Shown here piece after piece: positions 27,623-36,090 of a stretch of 64,000 nucleotides of DNA (its first letter is position 1; every line of letters starts with the position of its first letter). Under the pieces are notes generated by a model. The model was not told where the DNA came from. It did no database searches and was given only the letters and a program-made list of their open reading frames with translations. The position numbers and the translations under genes are program-made. The stretch is from CAG-873 sp910578365 (GTDB lineage: Bacteria; Bacteroidota; Bacteroidia; Bacteroidales; Muribaculaceae): contig OX620685.1 in the NCBI GenBank assembly GCA_951635545.1, forward strand, positions 62,001-126,000. Direction: 5' to 3'.

Positions 27623-28725
27623 GTACGACATGACAAAAATTTGAAAACATCGAATTTTGGGGTATAAGTCGGACGCATAAGTATGGTCGAAATCTCTTCC
27701 AATCCATATTTGACAAGCGACTTTGCCTTTCTTCCATGTTTCAGAATCCTTATCGGTTTAATATTTATATCTTTATGTTCACCAACGAGATACGCCCATA
27801 CAAGAGCCATGCAGACCATCGCGACAAGTCTTGCGATGCGGTCCATATCACGCATATGGGTATCCTCGATGTTGAAGCCGGAAGATTTCATGGCTCTAAA
27901 GGCCGTTTCTATCTCCCATCGTTTTTTGTATGTCAAAATCGCCTCCTCGGGCCGATTGAAGCATATGAGAATCTGCAATTCCGGAACACCATCGGAGTTT
28001 TTGATCCGGCTGCCGGCAAGATAGACATACTCACCTTTGTGAAGAAAGAGCGTATGGAAGAATTTCTCCTGACCGACCTTCAAATCATTGAACAGCCACC
28101 AGGCTCGGATTCTCTCACCGGTGGAAGGCTTGACAATCCAGAAGTTCTGACGTATTCGGATGTAATACCGTATGCGACGGCTGTTGAGCCATCCTGTCCA
28201 TTCCTTTCCGATGAACTCGCGGTCTGCCACAAGGCAGTCGATGCATTCCGCTCCGAAAAGACGGATAAAACGTTCCATAATTTTCTTGCGTTCTTCCCAG
28301 TTGGAGTTGCCACGTTTCGGAAGAAGGCTGAATATCAAAGGGAAGGCAATCCCTTTATAGGTTATGCCCAACATAAGGATGTTTATATTGAACTCCCCGA
28401 ACTTCCAGTTGGTCCGGTCCATGCTCAGCACAAGACCGGTCTTGACAGGAAGCAGCGAGAAAATCATACGGGCTATGATGTCAAGGTCAAGTACATACTT
28501 GGCAAAGAATCTTTGGAGCCGTCTGAGGTTGGAATCCTTGTCTACAGCCGTAGGCATCGCATCAGCCAGTTTGTGGAGGCTGACAGTCTGCACCACACAG
28601 AGTGCATGGAGCAGCAACGCCATGAGTTTTATGCGTGCCAAATTCATACTTTGACCAAAGTGCTCTTGCATAATCGGGAGGATTTGGTTAACTTTGACCG
28701 AGTCCTTGAAATTAGTAGTTTTCAT
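27595..28725 (-). CDS. IS4-family transposase
   Basis: 376 residues. Motifs: LVLSMDRTNWKFG (first Asp), CLVADREFIGKEW (second Asp) and TYKKRWEIETAFRAMKSSGF (YREK signature). The last codons (about 27595-27628) run past the IS110 junction, so the C terminus FVRLNVFE has been altered by that insertion. The relative at 53402-53866 ends at FLSCRT. Catalytic residues are all present. Confidence 0.88.
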   Translation of the reverse strand: MKTTNFKDSVKVNQILPIMQEHFGQSMNLARIKLMALLLHALCVVQTVSLHKLADAMPTAVDKDSNLRRLQRFFAKYVLDLDIIARMIFSLLPVKTGLVLSMDRTNWKFGEFNINILMLGITYKGIAFPLIFSLLPKRGNSNWEERKKIMERFIRLFGAECIDCLVADREFIGKEWTGWLNSRRIRYYIRIRQNFWIVKPSTGERIRAWWLFNDLKVGQEKFFHTLFLHKGEYVYLAGSRIKNSDGVPELQILICFNRPEEAILTYKKRWEIETAFRAMKSSGFNIEDTHMRDMDRIARLVAMVCMALVWAYLVGEHKDINIKPIRILKHGRKAKSLVKYGLEEISTILMRPTYTPKFDVFKFLSCRTFVRLNVFE

Positions 28726-29353
28726 GAGAAAAAGCGTCCAAACTTTTCCTTTAAATTACTAATTTTCAGGGACTTTTGCAAATTTAATCGACTAAAAATT
28801 AAGTGTTTAACAGCATAAATTTAATTTTTGTCATCTACTAAACATTCATTCATAATCTCAAACCCTCTGACCCGTCAATATTTTTCAGGACGCCACACAC
28901 CTTTTTGTATCCAATTATTCCCTTTAATAGAACAAAGAGGACAATAACTATCAGAATCGTAAGCATGGGAAGGAACGGCTCTTGCAAACAAATAACTTAG
29001 AATTGGTTGTCTGCCTCTTGGAAAACTATTGAATCCACAAATAAAAGCTGATAGACAACTCTTTAAGTTAATATTACTGTTTTGCAATAAAGATTTATAC
29101 TTCTCAATACATTGATTGTGAGTAAAATGAACCACCTCATTTACAGGATAGCTATTTTCAAGTAAATAAGTATATTCATCCGCTTTAAGATTATTTGTCG
29201 AGTAGCAAGTTGTTTTTGTCGAACAATCAAACTTATCTCCACAATCTATTTCATGGAGATAACCTTTTTCGTCTTTAATGTATTTCTTCTTGAAATACAC
29301 TTTCTTTAGTATTTTGAATAACTTGTCATTCATTTGCTATTCTTTTTTGCAGA

Positions 29354-29399
29354 TAATGGTTTGCAGCTTGCCGCCGTTAGGCGGAACAGGTGCATGTTA
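29354..29399 (-). repeat. Cassette repeat 5 (CACCTG type)
   Basis: Gene strand: TAACATGCACCTGTTCC, GCCTAACGGCGGC, AAGCTGCAAACCATTA. Confidence 0.88.
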
Positions 29400-29407
29400 T
29401 TCGCATA

Positions 29408-30031
29408 TTATTCGGGTCGCCAATATGGATGTAATGCCGTTCCAATATTAAACATTGGAACATTAAACTCATTTATCCATTCAAGGCGAGTCCAAATGCC
29501 AGAGTTTTCACCGACCATAAGCATCCTTTCATTACAAAAAACAGCTTCCATTTCATAAGGGCGACGACCAATTTCAAAGTTCATTACAATAAATCTAACT
29601 GGAGCTTTATCTTGTAACGGTACAACAACCGAATTGCATTTTAAGGTGGATTTTGCCACTTTACCTAATGTCTTTCTACTATGTCTTACAGCTTCAATAG
29701 AGCGTTTGGCATTTCTAGAAATAACCATAGGCCTAAATATCGGACCAAATTCCGGCTCTACATCATTTGGCAGGACATCCATTTTATCTACTAACTTTGT
29801 AAGACCGTCAATCATCATTTCTTTTATTTCATTTGAATTAATATTGCAAAATTCCGCCCATGCAACAAACTGTTTGTCAGTAGGAAAACTCTCGCCGTCC
29901 ACATCAAACCACGCATTAAAATCGCCGCCCAAAGAATTGATATAGATAGGGGATTTGGTTGTATATAGTCCCCAATCATCAATTTGCCAAAGCGAGCAAT
30001 CAAAGTTTGCAATATAGTTTTTTTCTTCCAT
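29408..30031 (-). CDS. Cassette gene: 207-residue immunity-like protein
   Basis: The start at 30031 (MEEKNYIANFDCSLWQIDDW) is preferred because the longer frame enters the cassette repeat. It is a cytoplasmic, Trp-rich protein whose C-terminal part (VRFIVMNFEIGRRPYEMEAV…GIWTRLEWINEFNVP) resembles DUF-type immunity proteins. No family can be fixed by eye. Confidence 0.72.
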   Translation of the reverse strand: MEEKNYIANFDCSLWQIDDWGLYTTKSPIYINSLGGDFNAWFDVDGESFPTDKQFVAWAEFCNINSNEIKEMMIDGLTKLVDKMDVLPNDVEPEFGPIFRPMVISRNAKRSIEAVRHSRKTLGKVAKSTLKCNSVVVPLQDKAPVRFIVMNFEIGRRPYEMEAVFCNERMLMVGENSGIWTRLEWINEFNVPMFNIGTALHPYWRPE

Positions 30032-30044
30032 TTGTTTTTGCGAA

Positions 30045-30089
30045 TAATGGTTAGAAAGGAGCATCGTCAGATGCTATCTTTCGTTGTTA
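30045..30089 (-). repeat. Cassette repeat 6 (divergent)
   Basis: Gene strand: TAACAACGAAAGATAGCATC, TGAC, GATGCTCCTTTCTAACCATTA. The GAAAGATAGCATC / GATGCTCCTTTC arms form an imperfect stem. Its TAA is the stop codon of the gene at 30087. Confidence 0.82.
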
Positions 30090-30803
30090 TAAACTTAATT
30101 GTTCTTGCTCACTTACATTTTCGTTTATTAGTCTGCACATATATTCTTGCAGGCAATAATTATATATTTCAGCAGTAAGTAATGATTTTATATATTCCAC
30201 ATTTTCATATATGTATTTCATTTTATAAGCTAATATTTCAAAGGGCATATCTTCGTTATTATATGTAGCTATTATCTGCCATAAACTTGAAATCGTTTGG
30301 CTTATGTCATTATCTTGGCACTGTTTATTGGCTTCCATATTCTGATATTTATAGATGTAATGCTCTGTGTATGCTGGTATGCGGAATGTTTCATGTGTAA
30401 AGCCAGTTCCGCCCCCGGCAATACATCTCAACATATCATTTACACAATAGAATATTTTGTTTAACGTCTTACGTTCACAACGATAGTGTTTCCTATTATT
30501 GGCATTAAACTGTGCATACCATATACAATATAAGTCAAATCCGGTTTCTCCATAGAAATAACCTTGCAATGAAGTATATTGTTGGCGGTATAATGCATCG
30601 GGATAAACCGTTGCCGAATTTGCAAACAATCTTTCCGCATCTTCTTCTATATAGCGGTACTCTTTCTTACTTTGTTTACGGAATTTATCAATATTGAGTA
30701 TATCATCTTGTATGTTACGTTCACACAGAGTTTTACTGCAAGAGCACCCCATTACCACGAAAATGGCAAGAACAAATAGTACTATGTTTGCAATGCGATA
30801 CAT
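30087..30803 (-). CDS. Cassette gene: lipoprotein
   Basis: 238 residues from the ATG at 30803: MYRIANIVLFVLAIFVVMGC with a lipobox cysteine at residue 20. The longer frame starts inside the cassette repeat and was rejected. The body is helical with several Cys and Tyr-rich stretches. A membrane-anchored periplasmic location would suit protection against periplasm-acting toxins (inference). The stop codon is the TAA of the repeat's TAACAA. Confidence 0.75.
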   Translation of the reverse strand: MYRIANIVLFVLAIFVVMGCSCSKTLCERNIQDDILNIDKFRKQSKKEYRYIEEDAERLFANSATVYPDALYRQQYTSLQGYFYGETGFDLYCIWYAQFNANNRKHYRCERKTLNKIFYCVNDMLRCIAGGGTGFTHETFRIPAYTEHYIYKYQNMEANKQCQDNDISQTISSLWQIIATYNNEDMPFEILAYKMKYIYENVEYIKSLLTAEIYNYCLQEYMCRLINENVSEQEQLSL

Positions 30804-30811
30804 ATTGTTTA

Positions 30812-30858
30812 TAATGTCCGGCGGATAATCGACCATTAGGAGATTCATCCGCTTGTTA
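30812..30858 (-). repeat. Cassette repeat 7 (GCGGAT type)
   Basis: Gene strand: TAACAAGCGGATGAATCTCC, TAATGGTCG, ATTATCCGCCGGACATTA. Nearly the same as 20287-20344. Confidence 0.88.
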
Positions 30859-30869
30859 CCGACGGTTTA

Positions 30870-31631
30870 TTATTGCTGATTATCTTGTTTATTCTCCTTT
30901 TCGTAATGGTATGTACTACAATATCGCTCATACGAAATATTATTCTTATTCAGGTAATCTTCAAAATCAGAATACCTAGCTACTTGTTGTAGATATTCTC
31001 TATATGCGACATAAAATCTTCGGCAATCTTCTATTAGAATTTCGTCATTGTCAATTTTTAGTTTGTCTGAAATGGCTTGGAACTTGTCAACGGAGCTTAA
31101 CATATTCGGTATATCTGAGATGTTTGCTCCATCCATTCCATTCAAAACACCAAAAGGGATTTCATGTATTGAGAACCATAAATGCTCTTTCATGATGAAA
31201 TACGTTGCTTTTAACGCATCTTCATTATCAGGTTCTTTTTCAAGAACCATATCAGCCAACTGAATCGAACTGTATTTATAATTATGCGTCTTTGAAAATA
31301 TCGACACTGGACTTGTAGTTGATATATATTTAATCCCATCCCTGCCATGCAGACAGTAGAATAGGAACTTCAATCCTTCTATGCCTCCGTTTTGAAAGTC
31401 CTCATTAACTATTGGGACTATTGCCTTTTCAATAAAAATTTTATTATAGCTTACATCTTTGTATTTGTCCCAAAACTCATATAATTCAGGAATAGTCGGA
31501 TTGCCGTCCACATATTGAGCCTTAGCCCATTCCGTCAAAAGAATGTGCCGCTGCTTCCGTTCCGGTTTGCTAAGATATTCCTTTCGGAATTTCAAGCATA
31601 TTTCAATATAATCAGCTAATATTTGTTTCAT
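30870..31631 (-). CDS. Cassette gene: 253-residue hypothetical
   Basis: Cytoplasmic, mostly helical, charged (FRKEYLSKPERKQRHILLTE; DMVLEKEPDNEDALKATYFI reads like a TPR helix pair). Ends in a polar tail. Length and style match TPR-like immunity proteins, but I do not recognise it. Confidence 0.7.
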   Translation of the reverse strand: MKQILADYIEICLKFRKEYLSKPERKQRHILLTEWAKAQYVDGNPTIPELYEFWDKYKDVSYNKIFIEKAIVPIVNEDFQNGGIEGLKFLFYCLHGRDGIKYISTTSPVSIFSKTHNYKYSSIQLADMVLEKEPDNEDALKATYFIMKEHLWFSIHEIPFGVLNGMDGANISDIPNMLSSVDKFQAISDKLKIDNDEILIEDCRRFYVAYREYLQQVARYSDFEDYLNKNNISYERYCSTYHYEKENKQDNQQ

Positions 31632-31647
31632 TGTTTTCTCTCGTCGG

Positions 31648-31691
31648 TAATGTTTAGCAGGGAACGGCTTGTCCGTTATCCTGCGTTGTTA
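31648..31691 (-). repeat. Cassette repeat 8 (CGCAGG type)
   Basis: Gene strand: TAACAACGCAGGATAACGG, ACAAG, CCGTTCCCTGCTAAACATTA. Arms GCAGGATAACGG / CCGTTCCCTGC form a stem with a bulge. Same type as 33212-33255. Confidence 0.88.
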
Positions 31692-31703
31692 GCTGTATTT
31701 TAG

Positions 31704-32429
31704 TCAAAAGTCATGTAACACAAACAGACTTTTAACAAGATAATTTTCTACTGTCCATACGGCATAATATCCGCCTGCACCGTCACTGTTCTGCGTGCTG
31801 ATGAACAGTGAGTTTCCTTTACCCAATGCCACGACAACATTGTTTCGGCTCGGTTCGTATAGATGTGTTATGTATGCTGTTGGAAATTCCAATATTCCGG
31901 CAGGGTGCTTGACGGTGACAGATGCGTATTCTTCATGCGGAATATTATCATCTATGCCTGTCAAGTCAGAACAACCGTCAATACTCCGAACAAAGCCTGC
32001 TTCCAAATCATAAACAATGGCATGTTTTTGTGGATTAAACTTTTGGAAGATTATCTTTATGGTTAATGTGTCGTTGGCATATACAAGGCATTTATCTGTG
32101 CTTTGCGGCTGTTTCTTTAACTGTGGCAAATCTGCCAAATAACGGATGCGGCTTTTATGGATTTCTCCTGTATGGGTATTTCCATTCGGGCAAGTCTTGG
32201 TTATGCCCGTTTCTGCTCCATATTCTACGCTATGCCATTCTTTATGGCTCTTTTGTGCATCCCAATCGACAAACACATGATTATCCAATAATTTGCCTAT
32301 TACTGTTCCACTTGTATCACGTACATTTACATATCCGTCCGCATCCTGAATGACACCGAAGAAACGCTGTTGTGCTTGTATAGGCAAGCAAAACAGAATT
32401 GCCGATATGTAGAAAATAATCTTTTTCAT
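31704..32429 (-). CDS. Cassette gene: secreted SH3-like protein
   Basis: 241 residues with a signal peptide (MKKIIFYISAILFCLPIQAQ) and an SH3b-like N-terminal segment (GYVNVRDTSGTVIGKLLDN). The rest is beta-rich. It would act in the periplasm. SH3-domain periplasmic proteins occur among immunity factors to cell-wall-targeting toxins, which is a suggestion only. Confidence 0.75.
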   Translation of the reverse strand: MKKIIFYISAILFCLPIQAQQRFFGVIQDADGYVNVRDTSGTVIGKLLDNHVFVDWDAQKSHKEWHSVEYGAETGITKTCPNGNTHTGEIHKSRIRYLADLPQLKKQPQSTDKCLVYANDTLTIKIIFQKFNPQKHAIVYDLEAGFVRSIDGCSDLTGIDDNIPHEEYASVTVKHPAGILEFPTAYITHLYEPSRNNVVVALGKGNSLFISTQNSDGAGGYYAVWTVENYLVKSLFVLHDF

Positions 32430-32443
32430 GCTTCTATTACAGC

Positions 32444-32489
32444 TAATGGGTTGCAGCTTGCCGCCGTTAGGCGGAACAGGTGCTTGTTA
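32444..32489 (-). repeat. Cassette repeat 9 (CACCTG type)
   Basis: Gene strand: TAACAAGCACCTGTTCC, GCCTAACGGCGGC, AAGCTGCAACCCATTA, with outer GCTAA / TTAGC arms. Confidence 0.9.
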
Positions 32490-32498
32490 GCATCATTT

Positions 32499-32849
32499 TT
32501 AATCCAATTCTGCTCTTGAAAATAAATCCTGTATCAAAGTTTCATTTTCACAGGCGTTTTTGAAGGCTATGATAAATGTTTTCAATGCTTCTTTATCGTC
32601 AGAATATGCGCAAAACATATCGGCTTCGGGGTCAAACTGAACAATATCTATTAATTTAGGCTCCAATTCGTCTAAAAAAACTCGTGCCAAAGAAGCCCAG
32701 TCATAACCCGTTCCTTCAAAGCCTTCGTTTTCTCTTGTTTGAAAAATCTCATCCTTATACTCGCCAACATTCAAACAAACAGATACGCTGTTTTCATGCT
32801 CTACCCAAAAGAACGGTTTTATTTGTTCCTCAAAATTATTAGTGCCCAT
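32499..32849 (-). CDS. Imm51-like immunity protein
   Basis: 116 residues. The pattern FFWVEHENSVSVCLNVGEY, then ENEGFEGTGYDWASLARVFL and VQFDPEADMFCAYSDDKEAL matches my knowledge of the Imm51 family of polymorphic-toxin immunity proteins. It overlaps the upstream gene (32839-33186) by 11 bp, so the two form one two-gene cassette between repeats 9 and 10. Confidence 0.78.
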   Translation of the reverse strand: MGTNNFEEQIKPFFWVEHENSVSVCLNVGEYKDEIFQTRENEGFEGTGYDWASLARVFLDELEPKLIDIVQFDPEADMFCAYSDDKEALKTFIIAFKNACENETLIQDLFSRAELD

Positions 32850-33186
32850 ATTGTTCTAACTCATTAAAAAGCTCATCTCCATTTGCTTTAATGCCATCTC
32901 TAAATTTAGCAGGAATTTTACTGCCACAACGCTCAAACCAATCGTTAAAAACATTCTTCCATTCCTGAACTTTCTCTTTTTTGATTAGCAAATTAGCATC
33001 AACCGTAAATCTTTTAGCTAACATAACTAATATATCTATATGAGTTAAGACTGCTTGAGTTGGCTTATTAGCCGTTTTTAGCCATTCAATATTTTCGTCA
33101 ATCTGCTTTAATGCCAAATTGATGTATCGAGCATTTTCTAATTCTGCCATTTCATTACCTTCTGGCGCTGTACTAAATATTTTCAT
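32839..33186 (-). CDS. Cassette gene: 115-residue partner of Imm51-like gene
   Basis: Helical cytoplasmic protein (ARYINLALKQIDENIEWLKT; RCGSKIPAKFRDGIKANGDE). An internal Met at residue 13 (MAELENARY) is an alternative start. It overlaps the Imm51-like gene by 11 bp with no repeat between, so they move together. Family not recognised. Confidence 0.72.
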   Translation of the reverse strand: MKIFSTAPEGNEMAELENARYINLALKQIDENIEWLKTANKPTQAVLTHIDILVMLAKRFTVDANLLIKKEKVQEWKNVFNDWFERCGSKIPAKFRDGIKANGDELFNELEQYGH

Positions 33187-33211
33187 TGTAATCCTATTTG
33201 TTTTTCGATGC

Positions 33212-33255
33212 TAATGGTTAGCAGGGAACGGCTTGTCCGTTATCCTGCGTTGTTA
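33212..33255 (-). repeat. Cassette repeat 10 (CGCAGG type)
   Basis: Gene strand: TAACAACGCAGGATAACGG, ACAAG, CCGTTCCCTGCTAACCATTA, with outer ATGCTAA / TTAGCAT arms. The stop of the gene at 33240 lies inside it. Confidence 0.9.
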
Positions 33256-33878
33256 GCATTATTTTTTTGTTGTTTTACCCATTGCAAAAGTAAATTTTCA
33301 ATCTCTTTTGCACCTGTTTCCTTAGCCAAAGCAAGAGGGGTGCTGCCGTTACTATCTTTTATATCAAGGTCTGCATGATATTCTAAAAGCAACTTCACCA
33401 GTTCGATGTTATTATTGGCAATGGCTTCCATAATCGGATATACTTTGTAGGTATCGTATGGACTTTGACAACCATTTACGTTAATGCCATACTCCAGTAA
33501 AATACGGGCTAACTTTACGTTAGACAGCTTGCAGGCGTATGTCAGGAGCGTAAGCCCGTATTCATCACTATATACTCTATCGTTAATGTCCTTATATCGG
33601 GTAAGGGCATATTTTAGTACATCTTCTTTGTCAAAGTAGATTGCCGTATAGAGTATGTCAAACTCGTAACAATCGTTAGCCATTGCCATAGGTTCGTCTT
33701 TTCCTGCCAGCAATCGTTTTATGGTTGCCATATCATTGTTACGGCAAGCAATCCCCAACGGATAAAGCTGGTAGGTTTCATCCCGAATAGTATCTTGGAG
33801 CAATGAACTTGCTTTCACACTATCCAAACAACAAAAAAGCGTTGCAAGAAAAAGTAATGTCCTATTTACTATCTTCAT
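33240..33878 (-). CDS. Cassette gene: secreted ankyrin-repeat protein
   Basis: 212 residues with a signal peptide (MKIVNRTLLFLATLFCCLDS) and four ankyrin repeats, e.g. YGLTLLTYACKLSNVKLARI and NGSTPLALAKETGAKEIENL. The C-terminal ANNAG and the TAA are encoded by the cassette repeat. Ankyrin proteins of this type are known as immunity or inhibitor proteins, sometimes of periplasmic enzymes. The partner is unknown. Confidence 0.82.
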   Translation of the reverse strand: MKIVNRTLLFLATLFCCLDSVKASSLLQDTIRDETYQLYPLGIACRNNDMATIKRLLAGKDEPMAMANDCYEFDILYTAIYFDKEDVLKYALTRYKDINDRVYSDEYGLTLLTYACKLSNVKLARILLEYGINVNGCQSPYDTYKVYPIMEAIANNNIELVKLLLEYHADLDIKDSNGSTPLALAKETGAKEIENLLLQWVKQQKNNANNAG

Positions 33879-33906
33879 ATTTACTTTTTAAGTCGCACGT
33901 TAATGC

Positions 33907-33953
33907 TAATGGCTTGGCGGGGAACGGCGTTAGTCCGTTATCCCGGCTTGTTA
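33907..33953 (-). repeat. Cassette repeat 11
   Basis: Gene strand: TAACAAGCCGGGATAACGG, ACTAACG, CCGTTCCCCGCCAAGCCATTA. GGATAACGG / CCGTTCCCC arms pair. Confidence 0.88.
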
Positions 33954-34507
33954 CCAATATTTTTTTAAGTATTAGCCAAAGATTTCTATTCCTAATTATT
34001 AAGAGCAATCTCTTTACCAACAAATATGGCATCACCACATTTCATATAGAAACCATTTTGACCGTTGTATTTCCTAAGAGCATAGGGATATGCAACAATT
34101 CCTTTTTGTGGCTTTATACTAATTTCACAACATCCATGTGATGTTTGGTAAAGCAAAAAAACTTTTTCCCCATGCCTTTTTAAAATGTCATATACCTTAT
34201 TCTTCCATTCTTTTTCATCCTTATCTTCAATGTTATATGAATCAGCAATACGACCATTTCTTAAAAAATGGGAATCATTAACATCCGGCTTAGAGCGTAA
34301 GAACTGCATTTGTTCCCTTGCAATACTACCAAAATGGTAATATTCGCCATATTTTTTGTATCTCGTTTTTAATTCTTCCATTGTCATCAAATCAAAATTT
34401 ACGATAGAGAAGAAAGAACTTGATGAATTTACAACAGACGTATATAGTCTTTTGCTAATGTCAGCTTCCAAAGAAGGAGAAATATCTAAAAAGAATATAT
34501 TAGGATT

Positions 34508-36090
34508 TAAGTTTCGCAAGTTCAACTTGCTGATTTCAGATTGTAAAATTTGGCGATATGAGCCAGTTCGTCAGAGTGATTGATCACAGCATCATAGACT
34601 TCTTCGTCCAGCAGGCCGAAGACTCTCGCTATTGCCGAGACAATCTCCTGAAGGATTCCCCATATCTGTTGTGCAACGGAGAGTTGGACTGTCTCTTTGG
34701 AAATATCCCGAAAGAGACCGCCGATAGTTTCGTAATCGCTGAAGCGTTTTGCGATGGAAAGGATATTATATTGCAGACAACACAATGTGGCAGCGGCAAT
34801 CTGAGAGGCAAAGCAGGTGCTCTGGCACTTGCCGAATCCCAGGTTGGTCTTGCAATCCTTGAATACCACTTCAAGAGCCCAGCGTCTGGAATATATCCGC
34901 CAGGCCTTGAAGAAATCCATTGCGGTATCGGTTGTAAGCAATCCGTTCCATTTGCCGTGTTGGGTCCGGCGTACAAGGAATATCCTTACAGGGACACCTC
35001 CGAACGTGGCATCAAACATGATATAGTAGCATTTGAGCTTGCGGCTGTACTTCTGCAATTTGAGTTTTTTACCGAGTTTCACAAGTGCTGGAGCAGAAAG
35101 GTCTCCGTGTTTGGTATGGTATTTTGTCTTACCGTTCTCTCCGACCTTTATCATGCCAAGCCAATGGCATTTGATATGGCGGCTATGGATGAACTGGACA
35201 ATCTCCTTGTTGGTAAACCAACTGTCTGCCAACACGTAGCTGAACCTTATGCCTCGACGGATGGCCCGCTTTATCATCTGCTTTGCAAGCTCAATCTTGG
35301 ACATGTCATATTCCTGCTCACGCTTGCGAAGCGCCTCGCTGTCATGTTCCGTGATACGACGCCGTTTGAGTTCCCTGGCGCTCATGCCGTAGTTCCCTTT
35401 CTTTCCTTCCTCTCCGACGATGGCGAGGTCGAGAAGCATTTGCGACACTCCGTCGGTGACAGCCATACAGAGACACTTAAATCCGAGCACCGCTTTGTGA
35501 GCCAGATGGGAATGGACACGCCCGATTTTTTCAATAGTCCGGCCTGTCTTCTCATGGTCGGTATCGTCAAGAATCAGACACACCTCATCGGCTTTATGGT
35601 CAGAACGGAGATGTATTCGGTTCCACAGCTGTACCGATATATGCCAGAGAGTCTTTCTCCAGTCTATATCGGGATTTTCCATAAAGCGGTAGAAAACATC
35701 CTTTCTGGCCTTAATCAACGAATCAAGTGTACCGTACTTCTGATTGCGGTATGCGTTTCTAATGCCGAAACATGGGAAAAGAAGAAGACATTGGAATACA
35801 GTCAGCAACCGGTAAACACAGTTACGCTTGCTTGTTACTGCAAGCGTGTCGCGCTCGGTCATCTTGACCTGCCCAAGTATAGAACTTATGTTCTGCATGG
35901 CTGCTGTCATATCGGAATTTTTGAAAAAGTCTTTGATATCCGAGAGAAAAGGAGTAATTTTGTGTATCGACATGGCTTTGAGTTAGTTTTTTGGTGGTAC
36001 TTAAAATTACTCATTTTCTTGCAATTAGGCAAGAATCCATGTCGTTTTTTTATGCCTCTGTCTCAGGAAATCATTACTTGCGAAACTTAA
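34508..36090 (-). mobile_element. IS4-family element in cassette
   Basis: Ends TAAGTTTCGCAAGT (left) and ACTTGCGAAACTTA (right) are inverted copies. ATTAGGAT is duplicated at 34499-34506 and 36091-36098. It carries one complete transposase. Confidence 0.92.
34522..35973 (-). CDS. IS4-family transposase (483 aa)
   Basis: Catalytic motifs: VCLILDDTDHEKTG (first Asp), YVLADSWFTNKEI (second Asp), YSRRWALEVVFKDCKTNLGF (Glu and YREK-like signature). Intact. A long frame on the opposite strand (34558-36090) is only its antisense shadow. Confidence 0.93.
   Translation of the reverse strand: MSIHKITPFLSDIKDFFKNSDMTAAMQNISSILGQVKMTERDTLAVTSKRNCVYRLLTVFQCLLLFPCFGIRNAYRNQKYGTLDSLIKARKDVFYRFMENPDIDWRKTLWHISVQLWNRIHLRSDHKADEVCLILDDTDHEKTGRTIEKIGRVHSHLAHKAVLGFKCLCMAVTDGVSQMLLDLAIVGEEGKKGNYGMSARELKRRRITEHDSEALRKREQEYDMSKIELAKQMIKRAIRRGIRFSYVLADSWFTNKEIVQFIHSRHIKCHWLGMIKVGENGKTKYHTKHGDLSAPALVKLGKKLKLQKYSRKLKCYYIMFDATFGGVPVRIFLVRRTQHGKWNGLLTTDTAMDFFKAWRIYSRRWALEVVFKDCKTNLGFGKCQSTCFASQIAAATLCCLQYNILSIAKRFSDYETIGGLFRDISKETVQLSVAQQIWGILQEIVSAIARVFGLLDEEVYDAVINHSDELAHIAKFYNLKSAS

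Larger units (their letters stand above)
26270..28840 (-). mobile_element. IS4-family element carrying a nested IS110
   Basis: One end is TTAAGTACGA (26270-26279) continuing after the IS110 as CATGACAAAAATTTG (from 27629). The other end reads inward TAGTAGATGACAAAAATTA (28840 leftwards). The 11-bp target duplication AACATTCATTC on both sides fits the long duplications of IS4 elements. A decayed relative is at 52928-53866. Confidence 0.88.
24661..28897 (+). mobile_element. IS3-family element, copy 2, carrying nested IS4 and IS110
   Basis: Left part 24661-26269 and right end 28841-28897 are the same element as copy 1 at 7191-8845. The 3-bp duplication CAC flanks it (24658-24660, 28898-28900). 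An IS4 element (26270-28840) is inserted near its right end with an 11-bp duplication AACATTCATTC (26259-26269, 28841-28851). Confidence 0.92.
24203..29333 (-). pseudogene. Cassette gene split by nested IS3/IS4/IS110
   Basis: N-terminal part 28898-29333, C-terminal part 24203-24660. Removing the IS3 element with its passengers and one CAC duplication restores a 296-residue frame joined as …NNWIQKG-EEIFAWYYGYAWNELWG…. The N-terminal half is cysteine-rich (DCGDKFDCSTKTTCYS, SYCPLCSIKG), hinting at metal binding. The C-terminal half includes PPCIPTDKDIQIFRSVIEHI and ends NEERLNELFGVFM. Not recognised. It lies between repeats of the same type at 24148 and 29354, so it was one cassette. Confidence 0.88.

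Noticed and set aside
27736..28818. 360-codon plus-strand frame
   Set aside because: Antisense to the IS4 transposase at 27595-28725.
20287..33953. CRISPR array
   Set aside because: The repeats are spaced by whole genes, are palindromic and fall into types; no short regular spacers or cas genes are present.
20287..33953. Cassette repeats as simple rho-independent terminators
   Set aside because: They lack T runs after the stem, share conserved ends, and gene ends lie inside them, which points to recombination sites.
34558..36090. 510-codon plus-strand open frame
   Set aside because: Antisense to the IS4 transposase at 34522-35973, which has clear catalytic motifs.
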